A stretch of 43,272 bases of DNA from Clostridiales bacterium. GTDB taxonomy: Bacteria > Bacillota > Clostridia > Oscillospirales > Oscillospiraceae. Position 1 is the first letter of the stretch, and each line of letters opens with the position of its first letter. Positions 6,641-12,873 of the stretch are shown one piece after another. The DNA is taken from contig SFEG01000014.1 of NCBI GenBank assembly GCA_004558025.1, forward strand, positions 1 to 43,272, written 5' to 3'. The notes beneath the pieces are model-generated. The model was not told the origin of the DNA. It saw nothing but the letters and a program-made list of their open reading frames with translations, and ran no database searches. A program made the position numbers and the translations under genes.

Positions 6641-6989
6641 GCTGATGGAGGGCGTTCGGGTTCTGAACACCATTCCTGAGGTGAAAACGATGGGAATAGG
6701 ATTCTATCTCGGAATCGGGATTCTGGCATGGTTTTTGATTTCCCTTGTGGCAGGTATGGTGATCGGGCGCGATTGCGAGATATTCTTTATAATACTGGTG
6801 TCTGTCATCGTCAGCGTCATGGTCGGAACGGTATTTGGCGTAATGTATTGGGTCATCGACTCCGCGAAGGACATGCCTGAGACCTATGAGGTGATTATTT
6901 CGGATGGTGCTGACGCGAGGGAGTTCAACGAACGGTTTGAGGTCGTCGAGAAGAACGGCGAGATTTACAGAGTGAAGGAGAGGGAGTAA
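6627..6989 (+). CDS. Small membrane protein, two transmembrane helices
   Basis: A 120-residue protein. Two hydrophobic segments (about residues 25-47, GFYLGIGILAWFLISLVAGM, and 54-78, IFFIILVSVIVSVMVGTVFG) are followed by a soluble acidic tail (YEVIISDGADAREFNERFEV). The start is uncertain: ATGs at 6627, 6630 and 6645 are all in frame. The gene overlaps the stop of the 47-residue basic gene and shares TAATG with the next one. A membrane protein in an early operon could serve exclusion of other phages, but nothing here proves it. Confidence 0.68.
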   Translation: MMGGELMEGVRVLNTIPEVKTMGIGFYLGIGILAWFLISLVAGMVIGRDCEIFFIILVSVIVSVMVGTVFGVMYWVIDSAKDMPETYEVIISDGADAREFNERFEVVEKNGEIYRVKERE

Positions 6990-7318
6990 TGACGGATATT
7001 GAGTACATCGCGTCGAGACTGAGCAATGAGGAGCTGCTGTGTCAGCTCGCGGAGGAAGCCGCCGAACTCGCGCAAGCGGCGCTGAAATTGCGCAGGGTGA
7101 TCACCGGGACGAATCCGACACCGATGAATTACCGTGACGCCTGCGACAATCTGATAGAGGAAATCGCCGACGTGAGAGCCGCAGAGCGGGTTGTGATTTG
7201 CGCGGGAACAGAAGACACTTCTACAGCTAACCTGGCTATTGAAAGCAAGATGGAGTACAAAACCTACCGCTGGGCAAAGCGGCTTAGAGAGAAGGAGGAC
7301 GGTGATGATAAAGATTAA
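6989..7318 (+). CDS. MazG-like nucleotide pyrophosphohydrolase
   Basis: A 109-residue protein with the all-alpha MazG/dUTPase-like signature: LAEEAAELAQAALKLRR (residues ~20-36), the metal-binding EExxE segment, and LIEEIADVRAAE (~55-66), the second ExxxD motif. Such enzymes hydrolyse nucleoside triphosphates to monophosphate and pyrophosphate. In phages they are thought to sanitise nucleotide pools or dampen (p)ppGpp signalling. It is coupled upstream (TAATG) and followed by a good site for 7305. Confidence 0.8.
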   Translation: MTDIEYIASRLSNEELLCQLAEEAAELAQAALKLRRVITGTNPTPMNYRDACDNLIEEIADVRAAERVVICAGTEDTSTANLAIESKMEYKTYRWAKRLREKEDGDDKD

Positions 7319-7514
7319 TAACATCGTCGAGTACAAGCGCGCGGGCGATCCGGAATGGCGGTTTGTCTCCGGGGGGAGCGACTATGAGAAGGCGCTCGAG
7401 CGCTTCGAGGACGCGAAGAAGACGATTACGGACGCCGCCGAAATCAGAATCCGGGTGAAGGTCACGCAGTCGCAGATCGCTGAGGAATGGAGGAGAGGTG
7501 AAGCTGATGCCTGA
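7305..7514 (+). CDS. Small early protein, unknown
   Basis: A 69-residue protein with AAGGAGG at 7293-7299 and ATG at 7305. The first half looks beta-rich (INNIVEYKRAGDPEWRFVSG), followed by a helix (YEKALERFEDAKKTITDA) and a strand (EIRIRVKVTQSQ). No family is recognised. It overlaps the MazG-like gene by 14 nt and the following gene by 8 nt. Confidence 0.62.
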   Translation: MIKINNIVEYKRAGDPEWRFVSGGSDYEKALERFEDAKKTITDAAEIRIRVKVTQSQIAEEWRRGEADA

Positions 7515-7854
7515 ATACATCAGCGCGGATGCGCCCCACGCGTATCTGGTAAAATGCGGAAAAGAGTTCGACAAAGCGGTGTCGGAAAATCGGATGAAAC
7601 AGGGTACGGCTGTTTTGGCGCGCAGCATGTTCAAAGGCATTATGGACGCGATAGGCGGCTGCGATTTGCCTTTCGCCGCCGATGTTGAAGAAAGGCAGCA
7701 TGGGCACTGGATTCACAAGCATTTTCGCGAGTGGGGCGTGACAATCTGCTCGGTGTGCGGCAGCCGCAACAGCACGGACGATGGTCATGAAAACACGTGC
7801 AAACCGTACTGCCCGAAATGCGGCGCTGAGATGGATGAACCGGGTGAATCTTGA
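7507..7854 (+). CDS. Zinc-ribbon early protein
   Basis: A 115-residue protein. ATG 7507 is chosen over GTG 7498 because GGAGAGGTGA (7491-7500) is correctly spaced from it. The C-terminal third is a zinc ribbon: HGHWIHKHFREWGVTICSVC then YCPKCGAEMD, two CxxC pairs about 30 residues apart. This ending is typical of small phage proteins with the rubredoxin-like CPxCG knuckle. The N-terminal part has no recognised motif. Confidence 0.72.
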   Translation: MPEYISADAPHAYLVKCGKEFDKAVSENRMKQGTAVLARSMFKGIMDAIGGCDLPFAADVEERQHGHWIHKHFREWGVTICSVCGSRNSTDDGHENTCKPYCPKCGAEMDEPGES

Positions 7855-7913
7855 AATTGACAAGCTGCTGAAAAATCCGGATGGTATCTTATGGAGAAAA
7901 AGGAGAAAAACAA

Positions 7914-8096
7914 ATGAAAATACGATGTGCTGAGTGCCTGTACTGCATCGGGCTCGAGGACAAGTTCGGCGACGAGCGCCACATCTGCGTGAACAATGAC
8001 AGCGAGCACTTCATGAAAGAAGTCGACGCGGGCGACACCTGCGGCTCAGCTGTCGATGACACCGATCTGGATGGGGAGTTTGAAAAGGATGAGTAA
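7914..8096 (+). CDS. Small cysteine-rich protein
   Basis: A 60-residue protein with AAGGAGA at 7900-7906. The N-terminus MKIRCAECLYCIG has CxxCxxC spacing and two more Cys follow (HICVNN, GDTCGS), so a single zinc or iron site is likely. The C-terminus is acidic (DDTDLDGEFEKDE). It overlaps the DUF6275 gene by 8 nt. Function unknown. Confidence 0.66.
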   Translation: MKIRCAECLYCIGLEDKFGDERHICVNNDSEHFMKEVDAGDTCGSAVDDTDLDGEFEKDE

Positions 8097-8379
8097 TGGA
8101 ACATTTGTGAAGCTCGCGAAGGGCTTAGTCTGCGAATGGTACAACGACCCGGAGAGGGTCAGGAAAACGAACACGCTGATGGATGAAGACGACGTTTATG
8201 TCGTCTGGCTCAGCAAAACCTTGCAGAACAACAAGGCGCTGCTTTCGACCGATGTGCCGGACGACATGTATTTCGAAGTGACTTACAACGGAGACAAGCG
8301 CGAGGCTTATTTCGACGCTTACCAGAAGGTCGAAAACAGGTGTGTTAAGGAGGAAGAAAATGATCAGAGTAGGGACTGA
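8089..8379 (+). CDS. DUF6275 family protein
   Basis: A 96-residue protein that fits the DUF6275 family well: EWYNDPERVRKTNTLMDEDD, then VYVVWLSKTLQNNKALLST, then MYFEVTYNGDKREAYFDAYQ and KVENRC. The V-VW-KTLQN-KALLST core is the hallmark. DUF6275 proteins are small single-domain proteins in Firmicutes phages and mobile elements, with no established activity. The start at ATG 8089 overlaps the preceding stop; the end overlaps the next gene by 20 nt. Confidence 0.85.
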   Translation: MSNGTFVKLAKGLVCEWYNDPERVRKTNTLMDEDDVYVVWLSKTLQNNKALLSTDVPDDMYFEVTYNGDKREAYFDAYQKVENRCVKEEENDQSRD

Positions 8380-8653
8380 CCCGGAAAACGATAGCCGGTT
8401 GAAGGTCGAGCTCGAGGGGAAACCCTTTGAGCTCATTGAGGAGATGAAAACGCTTCTGAACGAAATGTGCCGTGCGTTGACGGATGGTGTTGACAAAGCG
8501 GCTTTTATATGCCAGTTGGCGCTGACGGTGCTAATGCTCGAAAAGGAGCTGGACGCTTCGAACGAGTCCGAACGGAAGGCAGTCCGGAAACGGGTGCTTG
8601 AGAATCTTACTAAACAGCTTGCCGAGGCGGTGGCGGAAGATGCTGAAAGCTGA
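8360..8653 (+). CDS. Small helical early protein
   Basis: A 97-residue protein with AAGGAGG at 8347-8353 and ATG at 8360. A short N-terminal beta portion (MIRVGTDPENDSRLKVELEG) precedes a mostly helical body (LIEEMKTLLNEMCRALTDGV). No conserved domain is recognised. It overlaps the next gene by 14 nt and looks like part of one co-translated cluster (8089-9126). Confidence 0.65.
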   Translation: MIRVGTDPENDSRLKVELEGKPFELIEEMKTLLNEMCRALTDGVDKAAFICQLALTVLMLEKELDASNESERKAVRKRVLENLTKQLAEAVAEDAES

Positions 8654-8843
8654 AATTGACTCAGTCAACAAGACCTGCCATCTTGACATAAGGGGCAAGC
8701 TCGGAGACGTGACCTGTGAAACGCAGTACCTCGTCGGGAGTCTGGCGAGTAGCATCGAGGACGCTGACATGCGGTATGTGTTCCTGAAGGACATGCTGGC
8801 GTTCATTGTCAAGAAAATGAAGGATATAGAGAAAAATGCGTGA
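8640..8843 (+). CDS. Small early protein, unknown
   Basis: A 67-residue protein that starts within the end of the preceding gene. It is alpha/beta in pattern: LDIRGKLGDVTCETQYLVGS then a C-terminal helix (MLAFIVKKMKDIEKNA). It resembles, in size and pattern only, other small proteins of unknown role in phage early operons. It overlaps the next start by 8 nt. Confidence 0.6.
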   Translation: MLKAEIDSVNKTCHLDIRGKLGDVTCETQYLVGSLASSIEDADMRYVFLKDMLAFIVKKMKDIEKNA

Positions 8844-9126
8844 TGAGGAGAAGATAGGACAGCCCTGCCGGTACTGCGACGGGAAACATGGGATTCCTTA
8901 CGAGGAAAGCGGGCATATGCTGACGCCTTATCAGGATACATTCAGAACGAAGCTGTTCATCGGTGATCTCCCGTGGGCGGGTAAGGCTTTGTTTGTAAGA
9001 AGCTACTACTGCCCGACCTACGGTGACAGTTATTGTAACCGACCGAGGATGGATTCGTTTCAAATCAATTTCTGCCCGCACTGCGGGCGCAACCTGAGAG
9101 AAGATAGGAAAGATGGACGCGGTTGA
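8836..9126 (+). CDS. Double zinc-knuckle early protein
   Basis: A 96-residue protein with two Cys pairs: PCRYCDGKHG near the N-terminus and NFCPHCGRNLRED near the C-terminus. Together these probably bind one zinc. A middle segment adds SYYCPTYGDSYCN. Proteins of this form are common in phage early regions. After the TGA (9124-9126) the same frame stays open for 31 further codons to a TAA at 9213, so either this stop is recent or the tail is lost coding sequence. Confidence 0.7.
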   Translation: MRDEEKIGQPCRYCDGKHGIPYEESGHMLTPYQDTFRTKLFIGDLPWAGKALFVRSYYCPTYGDSYCNRPRMDSFQINFCPHCGRNLREDRKDGRG

Positions 9127-9215
9127 GCTTTCATCGAGAGAACTTCCTGTCCCGACTACCGAGAGCGGTACTGGCTCGCAGAGATAAAAGACAACGAAGC
9201 GAAGACAGAGTAAAT

Positions 9216-9474
9216 TCCGTCTACAAAAATAGCAGACCGGAGACCCTGACGTGCACCGCCGCGTCGTCGTAACATAAATCTACCTTATATATAAAGCTCG
9301 ACCATCTGCTGATGGCTTTATCCGGGGGCAACCCCGGATGCGGGCTTGTAATGGGTATTAACAAGTCGTGATTGGAAATCAAAAAAACCGCTGTCGGGTT
9401 CGATCAGAGACAAAGCGGCGTCGGAGCTTGTCGGAGACGCCGCGATATTAAAAGCGAGATGTGAGGAAAGAGAA
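9216..9474. other. Hairpin-rich non-coding region, candidate replication origin
   Basis: No convincing gene lies here. It holds an AT-rich stretch (CTTATATATAAAG, about 9283-9296) followed by three hairpins: CCATC-TGCT-GATGG (9302-9315); an 8-bp stem capped by a GCAA tetraloop (9320-9339); and an 8-bp stem GCGGCGTC/GACGCCGC (9415-9443) whose loop contains TCGGA twice. It directly precedes the HUH Rep gene. Rolling-circle origins often combine a hairpin with an AT-rich site next to rep, so an origin is a reasonable inference. The GNRA-capped stem could instead belong to a structured mRNA leader. Confidence 0.45.
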
Positions 9475-10431
9475 ATGGCGTTCGTTCGGGAAAGACAGAT
9501 ATACACCTCGACCCGCAAGGGGGAGGAGATGAAGGAAGTCGAAATATATTTGATGACCGAGGGGAAGATGAAGTACTACGGTTCGCATCGCTCCCGGAAA
9601 AGAGTCGCGCTCACCTGCCCGAAGCAGGCGAATCTCAATGACAAGCGCTCGCGCGTTTATTTCGACCGTCTCGCGAACACCAATTTCGGAATTGGAGATT
9701 TTCACGAGTCGCTTACATACACTGACAAGCACCTTCCGATCGACATAGCGGAGGGTGAAGCGAACATGAACCGATATATCGCAAGAATCAGACCGATCTA
9801 TGAAAAAGCGGGGATTCCATTCCGGTACATCTGGCTGACTTCCTACTACACCGACTCGGACGACATTCCGGTACGCATGCACCATCACATTTTACTTCCG
9901 GGCGGAGTTGACCGCGATCTGCTCGAGGACATGTGGCGCGCGAAGTCTCCGAAACGCGGGAAGCTCGGGGAGAAGCTCGGCGCTGTGAACTGCGACCGGA
10001 TTCAGCCGGACGGAAACGGAATCTCAGCGCTCTGCGCCTACCTCGCGCGTCAGCCGAAGGAAGGGCGGATGAGACGCTGGCACGCGTCGATCGGGCTGAA
10101 GAAGCCGACGGTCACCGAACCTGACGATGACAGGTATGATTTACGTGACCTTAAGAAAATGGTCGAGGACAATGCCGACCGCCCGGATGTCGCTTTCTGG
10201 GAAAAGAACTATCCCGGCTGGACGCTTCAGGACGACCGGGAATATGCCTACACCGTCGCAAACTCGGAAATCTCGGGGGCGTCGCTGCGGGTTAAGCTCC
10301 GGAAATTAACCGAAAGAGAGCTTGCGAGCCGGTACGACGAGCGGATCAAGAGACGGAAAAAGCAGCTTGTTAAGCGGCTTGTGAAAAATCTCCGCCGGTT
10401 ATCAAGGCAGAAATACAAAATGAGGAGATGA
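9475..10431 (+). CDS. HUH-type rolling-circle replication initiator (Rep)
   Basis: A 318-residue protein that probably nicks and religates one strand at the phage origin. The catalytic features are visible: MHHHILLPGG (His 136-138), the metal-binding HUH-type motif, and ALCAYLARQP with Tyr 189 as the likely nucleophile. The N-terminal part (LNDKRSRVYFDRLANTNFG, then DFHESLTYTD) matches the motif 1 region of G2P/ORF2-like Rep proteins. The C-terminal tail is very basic (RIKRRKKQLVKRLVKN). I chose ATG 9475, because the VRERQIYTST segment seems part of the family's first strand; ATG 9529 is also preceded by a strong GGGGGAGG. No helicase, primase or polymerase gene follows. Confidence 0.82.
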   Translation: MAFVRERQIYTSTRKGEEMKEVEIYLMTEGKMKYYGSHRSRKRVALTCPKQANLNDKRSRVYFDRLANTNFGIGDFHESLTYTDKHLPIDIAEGEANMNRYIARIRPIYEKAGIPFRYIWLTSYYTDSDDIPVRMHHHILLPGGVDRDLLEDMWRAKSPKRGKLGEKLGAVNCDRIQPDGNGISALCAYLARQPKEGRMRRWHASIGLKKPTVTEPDDDRYDLRDLKKMVEDNADRPDVAFWEKNYPGWTLQDDREYAYTVANSEISGASLRVKLRKLTERELASRYDERIKRRKKQLVKRLVKNLRRLSRQKYKMRR

Positions 10432-10435
10432 GAAA

Positions 10436-10798
10436 ATGAGCAGACCGAAGTATCACAAGTGGACAACAGCCGAGGATCAGACTCTGCGCAGGCTCGCCGG
10501 CGAGGGAAAGAGAAGCGCTGAGATAGCGAGAGCACTTGGGCTGAGAACCGCGCAGGTTTATCACTATGCGCACGACCATGAAATAAGCGTTCGCACGCGC
10601 GGTTACATACGCACGCATGCAGCCAACGTCGAGCCGCGTCCATGGACGGACAGCGAGCTGATGATGCTGACGCTGCTACGCTGGCAGCGAAAGAGCATTG
10701 ATTACTGCGCCGGGTTTCTCGGGCGTCCGCGCTGGGAGTGCACGAAGATGCTCGAGAGGCATCCGGACTATTTCACGGAGAGGGAGGCGGCGATATGA
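10436..10798 (+). CDS. Myb/SANT-like helix-turn-helix protein
   Basis: A 120-residue protein four nt after rep. Its N-terminus (KWTTAEDQTLRRLAGEGKRS then AEIARALGLRTAQVYHYA) is a Myb/GcrA-type tri-helical DNA-binding domain, and a second similar half follows (PWTDSELMMLTLLRWQRKSI). Such two-repeat proteins bind specific DNA; close to rep this could regulate replication or late transcription. It ends in an ATGA overlap with a tiny membrane protein. Confidence 0.72.
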   Translation: MSRPKYHKWTTAEDQTLRRLAGEGKRSAEIARALGLRTAQVYHYAHDHEISVRTRGYIRTHAANVEPRPWTDSELMMLTLLRWQRKSIDYCAGFLGRPRWECTKMLERHPDYFTEREAAI

Positions 10799-10890
10799 TG
10801 TTTTTACTCGGGTTTTTTGCCGGGACAATACTCGGCGTGATTATTATAGCCGTGCTGTCGGCGGGAGGTGACGACGATGATCGGTGGTAA
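10795..10890 (+). CDS. 31-residue single-span membrane peptide
   Basis: A very short open frame starting at ATG 10795 (or 10798), overlapping the previous stop. The sequence has one hydrophobic helix, MMFLLGFFAGTILGVIIIAV, then a short acidic tail (GGDDDDRW). This layout is typical of small phage membrane peptides often left unannotated. Its stop lies within the start of the VRR-NUC gene. The role is unknown. Confidence 0.5.
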   Translation: MMFLLGFFAGTILGVIIIAVLSAGGDDDDRW

Positions 10891-11266
10891 GGCGTGTCAT
10901 CCGAGCGAGGATCAGGAGCAGGAGGCGCTTTTTGAGTGGGCGACCGCGGCTTCGGCGGCTTATCCGGTGCTGAGGCTTCTTTTCCATGTGCCCAACGGCG
11001 GGCGGAGGGATGCCGCGACCGGTCGGGCTCTGAAGCGGCGGGGCGTGAAGGCTGGTGTGCCGGACTTGTTTCTGCCGGTCGCGACGTCCCGATATCACGG
11101 GCTTTTTATCGAACTCAAGGTCGGGGACAACAAACCGACCGAAAATCAGCGCCGGTGGATCGGGGAACTGAAGGCGCAGGGATACTGCGTCGCTGTCTGC
11201 TATGGATGGCGCGAAGCGCGCGAAACTATCGAAAATTATCTCGGAGGTGCTTATGGCAAACTTTAA
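10877..11266 (+). CDS. VRR-NUC domain nuclease
   Basis: A 129-residue single-domain protein of the VRR-NUC family (PD-(D/E)xK superfamily). The start at ATG 10877 has GGAGGTGA at 10863-10870. Key elements are the N-terminal Glu in SEDQEQEALFEWA, then FHVPNGGRRD, then GVKAGVPDLFLPVA (catalytic Asp) and GLFIELKVGDNKPTENQ (catalytic E-x-K). Stand-alone VRR-NUC proteins are common in phage replication modules and probably process branched DNA; Holliday-junction cleavage is the usual suggestion. The C-terminus overlaps the ssb start by 14 nt. Confidence 0.88.
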   Translation: MIGGKACHPSEDQEQEALFEWATAASAAYPVLRLLFHVPNGGRRDAATGRALKRRGVKAGVPDLFLPVATSRYHGLFIELKVGDNKPTENQRRWIGELKAQGYCVAVCYGWREARETIENYLGGAYGKL

Positions 11267-11729
11267 TCTCAACAAGGTGATACTCGGGGGACGTCTGACT
11301 GCCGCTCCCGAGCTGAAGTCGACGCAGTCAGGCGTGATGGTGTTATCGTTTTCGATTGCCGTCGCGCGCCGTGCCGCGCCTAAAAAGGAAGACGGGACGA
11401 AGGGCGAGGCGGTCTCGGATTTCATCAACTGCGTCGCCTGGCGCGAGAGGGCAGAATTTATCGCGAAGTACTTTAAAAAGGGCTCGTCGATCTGTGTCGT
11501 CGGCTCGATCCAGACGCGCAGCTATCAAGACCAGCAGGGGAACAAGCGGTACGCGACCGAGGTTATCGTCGATGAGGTGATGTTCGTCGACGCGAAGGGC
11601 GACCAGAGCGGACGAGCGCCAGCGCCTTCGGACTCAGACGCTCCGCCGGTTTATGTGCCGCAGAGCGCCGCCGGTACTGACGCGCCGCATTTCGAGCTTG
11701 TCGAGGACGAGGATGTTCTGCCATTCTGA
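11253..11729 (+). CDS. ssb: Single-stranded DNA-binding protein
   Basis: A 158-residue SSB. The OB-fold is clear: NKVILGGRLTAAPELKST, then VLSFSIAVAR, DFINCVAWRERAEFIAKYF, GSSICVVGSIQTRSYQDQQG and RYATEVIVDEVMFV. A disordered proline/alanine linker leads to the acidic tip EDEDVLPF, the standard docking tail for partner proteins. It coats single-stranded DNA during replication, which fits the rolling-circle style of the neighbouring Rep. ATG 11253 has GGAGGTG at 11243-11249. Confidence 0.95.
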   Translation: MANFNLNKVILGGRLTAAPELKSTQSGVMVLSFSIAVARRAAPKKEDGTKGEAVSDFINCVAWRERAEFIAKYFKKGSSICVVGSIQTRSYQDQQGNKRYATEVIVDEVMFVDAKGDQSGRAPAPSDSDAPPVYVPQSAAGTDAPHFELVEDEDVLPF

Positions 11730-11741
11730 AAGGAGACTTGT

Positions 11742-12041
11742 ATGAAAAATCGTGAGCACTTTTCGAAAATTCCGAGCGTGAAGCTCGGCGTGAACAAGCA
11801 GGGGATGGTTTTCTATCTCTGCCGGAACTACTACAACTTTAGCGAAAGCAAGCGGAAGATCATGGATGACGCCTTCGAGAGGGCGGGCGGGGATTACGCC
11901 GCGGCGCTGAAAAGGTTCATGACCTCGTCGGACACTGCCGTCAAGGTCTGCATGGACGAGCACATCGGTTCGGTGACGACGCTTTACACGGTCGTCAGGC
12001 GACTGTACGAGTGCTTTCCGCTCGGGCGGTTTTACAAGTGA
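11742..12041 (+). CDS. Unknown protein ending the replication operon
   Basis: A 99-residue protein after ssb (AAAGGAG at 11709-11735 region, ATG 11742). It begins MKNREHFSKIPSVKLGVNKQ and is rich in aromatic residues (YLCRNYYNFSES, RRLYECFPLGRFYK). It appears mixed alpha/beta with no recognised family. It is the last gene before an intrinsic terminator, so it closes the early/replication transcript. Confidence 0.7.
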   Translation: MKNREHFSKIPSVKLGVNKQGMVFYLCRNYYNFSESKRKIMDDAFERAGGDYAAALKRFMTSSDTAVKVCMDEHIGSVTTLYTVVRRLYECFPLGRFYK

Positions 12042-12050
12042 GCATAAAGA

Positions 12051-12080
12051 AAACGGATACCGGTCTGGTATCCGTTTTTT
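12051..12080. terminator. Intrinsic terminator ending the early operon
   Basis: An 11-bp perfect stem AAACGGATACC / GGTATCCGTTT (12051-12061 with 12067-12077) with a GGTCT loop, followed by a T run to 12080 on the plus strand. On the minus strand the same stem is followed by TTTTCTTTA, so it may work both ways. It separates replication genes from the late operon. Confidence 0.9.
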
Positions 12081-12182
12081 GTTTTCGAGAAGAAGGCAAA
12101 CCGGCGAGAGACCCGACGGGCTGAGCTGATGATTCCTGACTCGATTGTCGCGCGTGCGCGCGCGATTCCTTTTTATACACCA

Positions 12183-12205
12183 TGCTATAATTTGTAGTTA
12201 TAGCA
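12183..12205. promoter_or_regulatory. Inverted repeat upstream of the late operon
   Basis: TGCTATAA / TTATAGCA, a perfect 8-bp dyad with a 7-nt spacer, lies in the 178 bp between the terminator and terS. A third half-like TGCTAT follows at 12217-12222. A TATAAT (12186-12191) overlaps the left arm, but no good -35 is present, as expected of an activator-dependent late promoter. Upstream, 12149-12164 is a run of alternating pyrimidine-purine (CGCGCGTGCGCGCGCG). Confidence 0.5.
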
Positions 12206-12258
12206 GGGTGTTTTGTGCTATGATATAGGCATAACAGACAGAGAAAGGGGAGAGCGCT

Positions 12259-12873
12259 ATGGCGCCGCCGCGCAAATATACCGTAAAGAAATTCACACAG
12301 GCTGTTGAGAAATACTTCCATTCGCGGATGACGCTGCGCGAGACCGGGGAGGAAGACCTCGACGGGAATGAAATCACGTATGTCGATTTCGCGATTCCGC
12401 CGTCCGAGTCTGATCTATGCGTCGAGCTCGGCTTGACGCGCGAGACCTTCCGACAGTACGCCCGGACAGAGGGCTACGCCGAGGTCTGCGAGAGGGCGAA
12501 GACTCTGATTGAGTCCTGGCTTGTGCGAGAACTCGGCAAGCGCGACAAGGTCGAGGGGATAAAGTTTAATCTTTCCTGCAATTACGGCTGGTCGCCCGCT
12601 GAGCGGCGTGAGCTTGAGCTCGGTAGCAAAACTCGCGAGACTATCTCCGCGGCGGCTGTGCCGATGGAGGAAAAGCTCGCGCTTATCTCGTCGGTTTTTG
12701 GCGAAATCGGCACGCGGCGCGACGAGGTCGGAGAAAGCGGTCGGCGCGACGAGACGGACGACGAGGTTGTCGTGGGCGGTCGGGACGACGGGCTCGGCGG
12801 TGTCGGTTACTATGACGACGAGGACTCGCCGCATGGCGCGGTCGATTACTCCGCGCGCTCTCGAGATGGATGA
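12259..12873 (+). CDS. terS: Terminase small subunit
   Basis: A 204-residue protein directly before the large terminase and overlapping it by 4 nt. The N-terminal half contains a helix-turn-helix-like stretch (PSESDLCVELGLTRETFRQY) followed by a helical oligomerisation region (AEVCERAKTLIESWLVRELG, then IKFNLSCNYGWSPAER), as in DNA-packaging small subunits that recognise pac or cos. The C-terminal third is charged and low in complexity (RRDEVGESGRRDETDDEVVV), and may be the contact to the large subunit. AAAGGGGAG (12244-12252) precedes the ATG. Confidence 0.8.
   Translation: MAPPRKYTVKKFTQAVEKYFHSRMTLRETGEEDLDGNEITYVDFAIPPSESDLCVELGLTRETFRQYARTEGYAEVCERAKTLIESWLVRELGKRDKVEGIKFNLSCNYGWSPAERRELELGSKTRETISAAAVPMEEKLALISSVFGEIGTRRDEVGESGRRDETDDEVVVGGRDDGLGGVGYYDDEDSPHGAVDYSARSRDG

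Noticed and set aside
7836..7932. Short frame MNRVNLEIDKLLKNPDG between the zinc-ribbon and Cys-rich genes.
   Set aside because: It overlaps both neighbours and has no ribosome site of its own. The good site downstream serves ATG 7914.
9113..9187. 24-codon frame after the zinc-knuckle gene.
   Set aside because: Too short, no motif and it lies in a region that looks like eroded coding sequence in another frame.
9388..9410. GGGTTCGATC resembling a tRNA T-arm.
   Set aside because: No acceptor or anticodon arms can be placed around it. The GGTTCGAG at base 1 belongs to the XRE gene.
11995..12321. Minus-strand open frame over the terminator and late control region.
   Set aside because: It crosses a strong intrinsic terminator and overlaps terS, has Ser/Arg/Ala-biased shadow-like composition and lacks a ribosome site.
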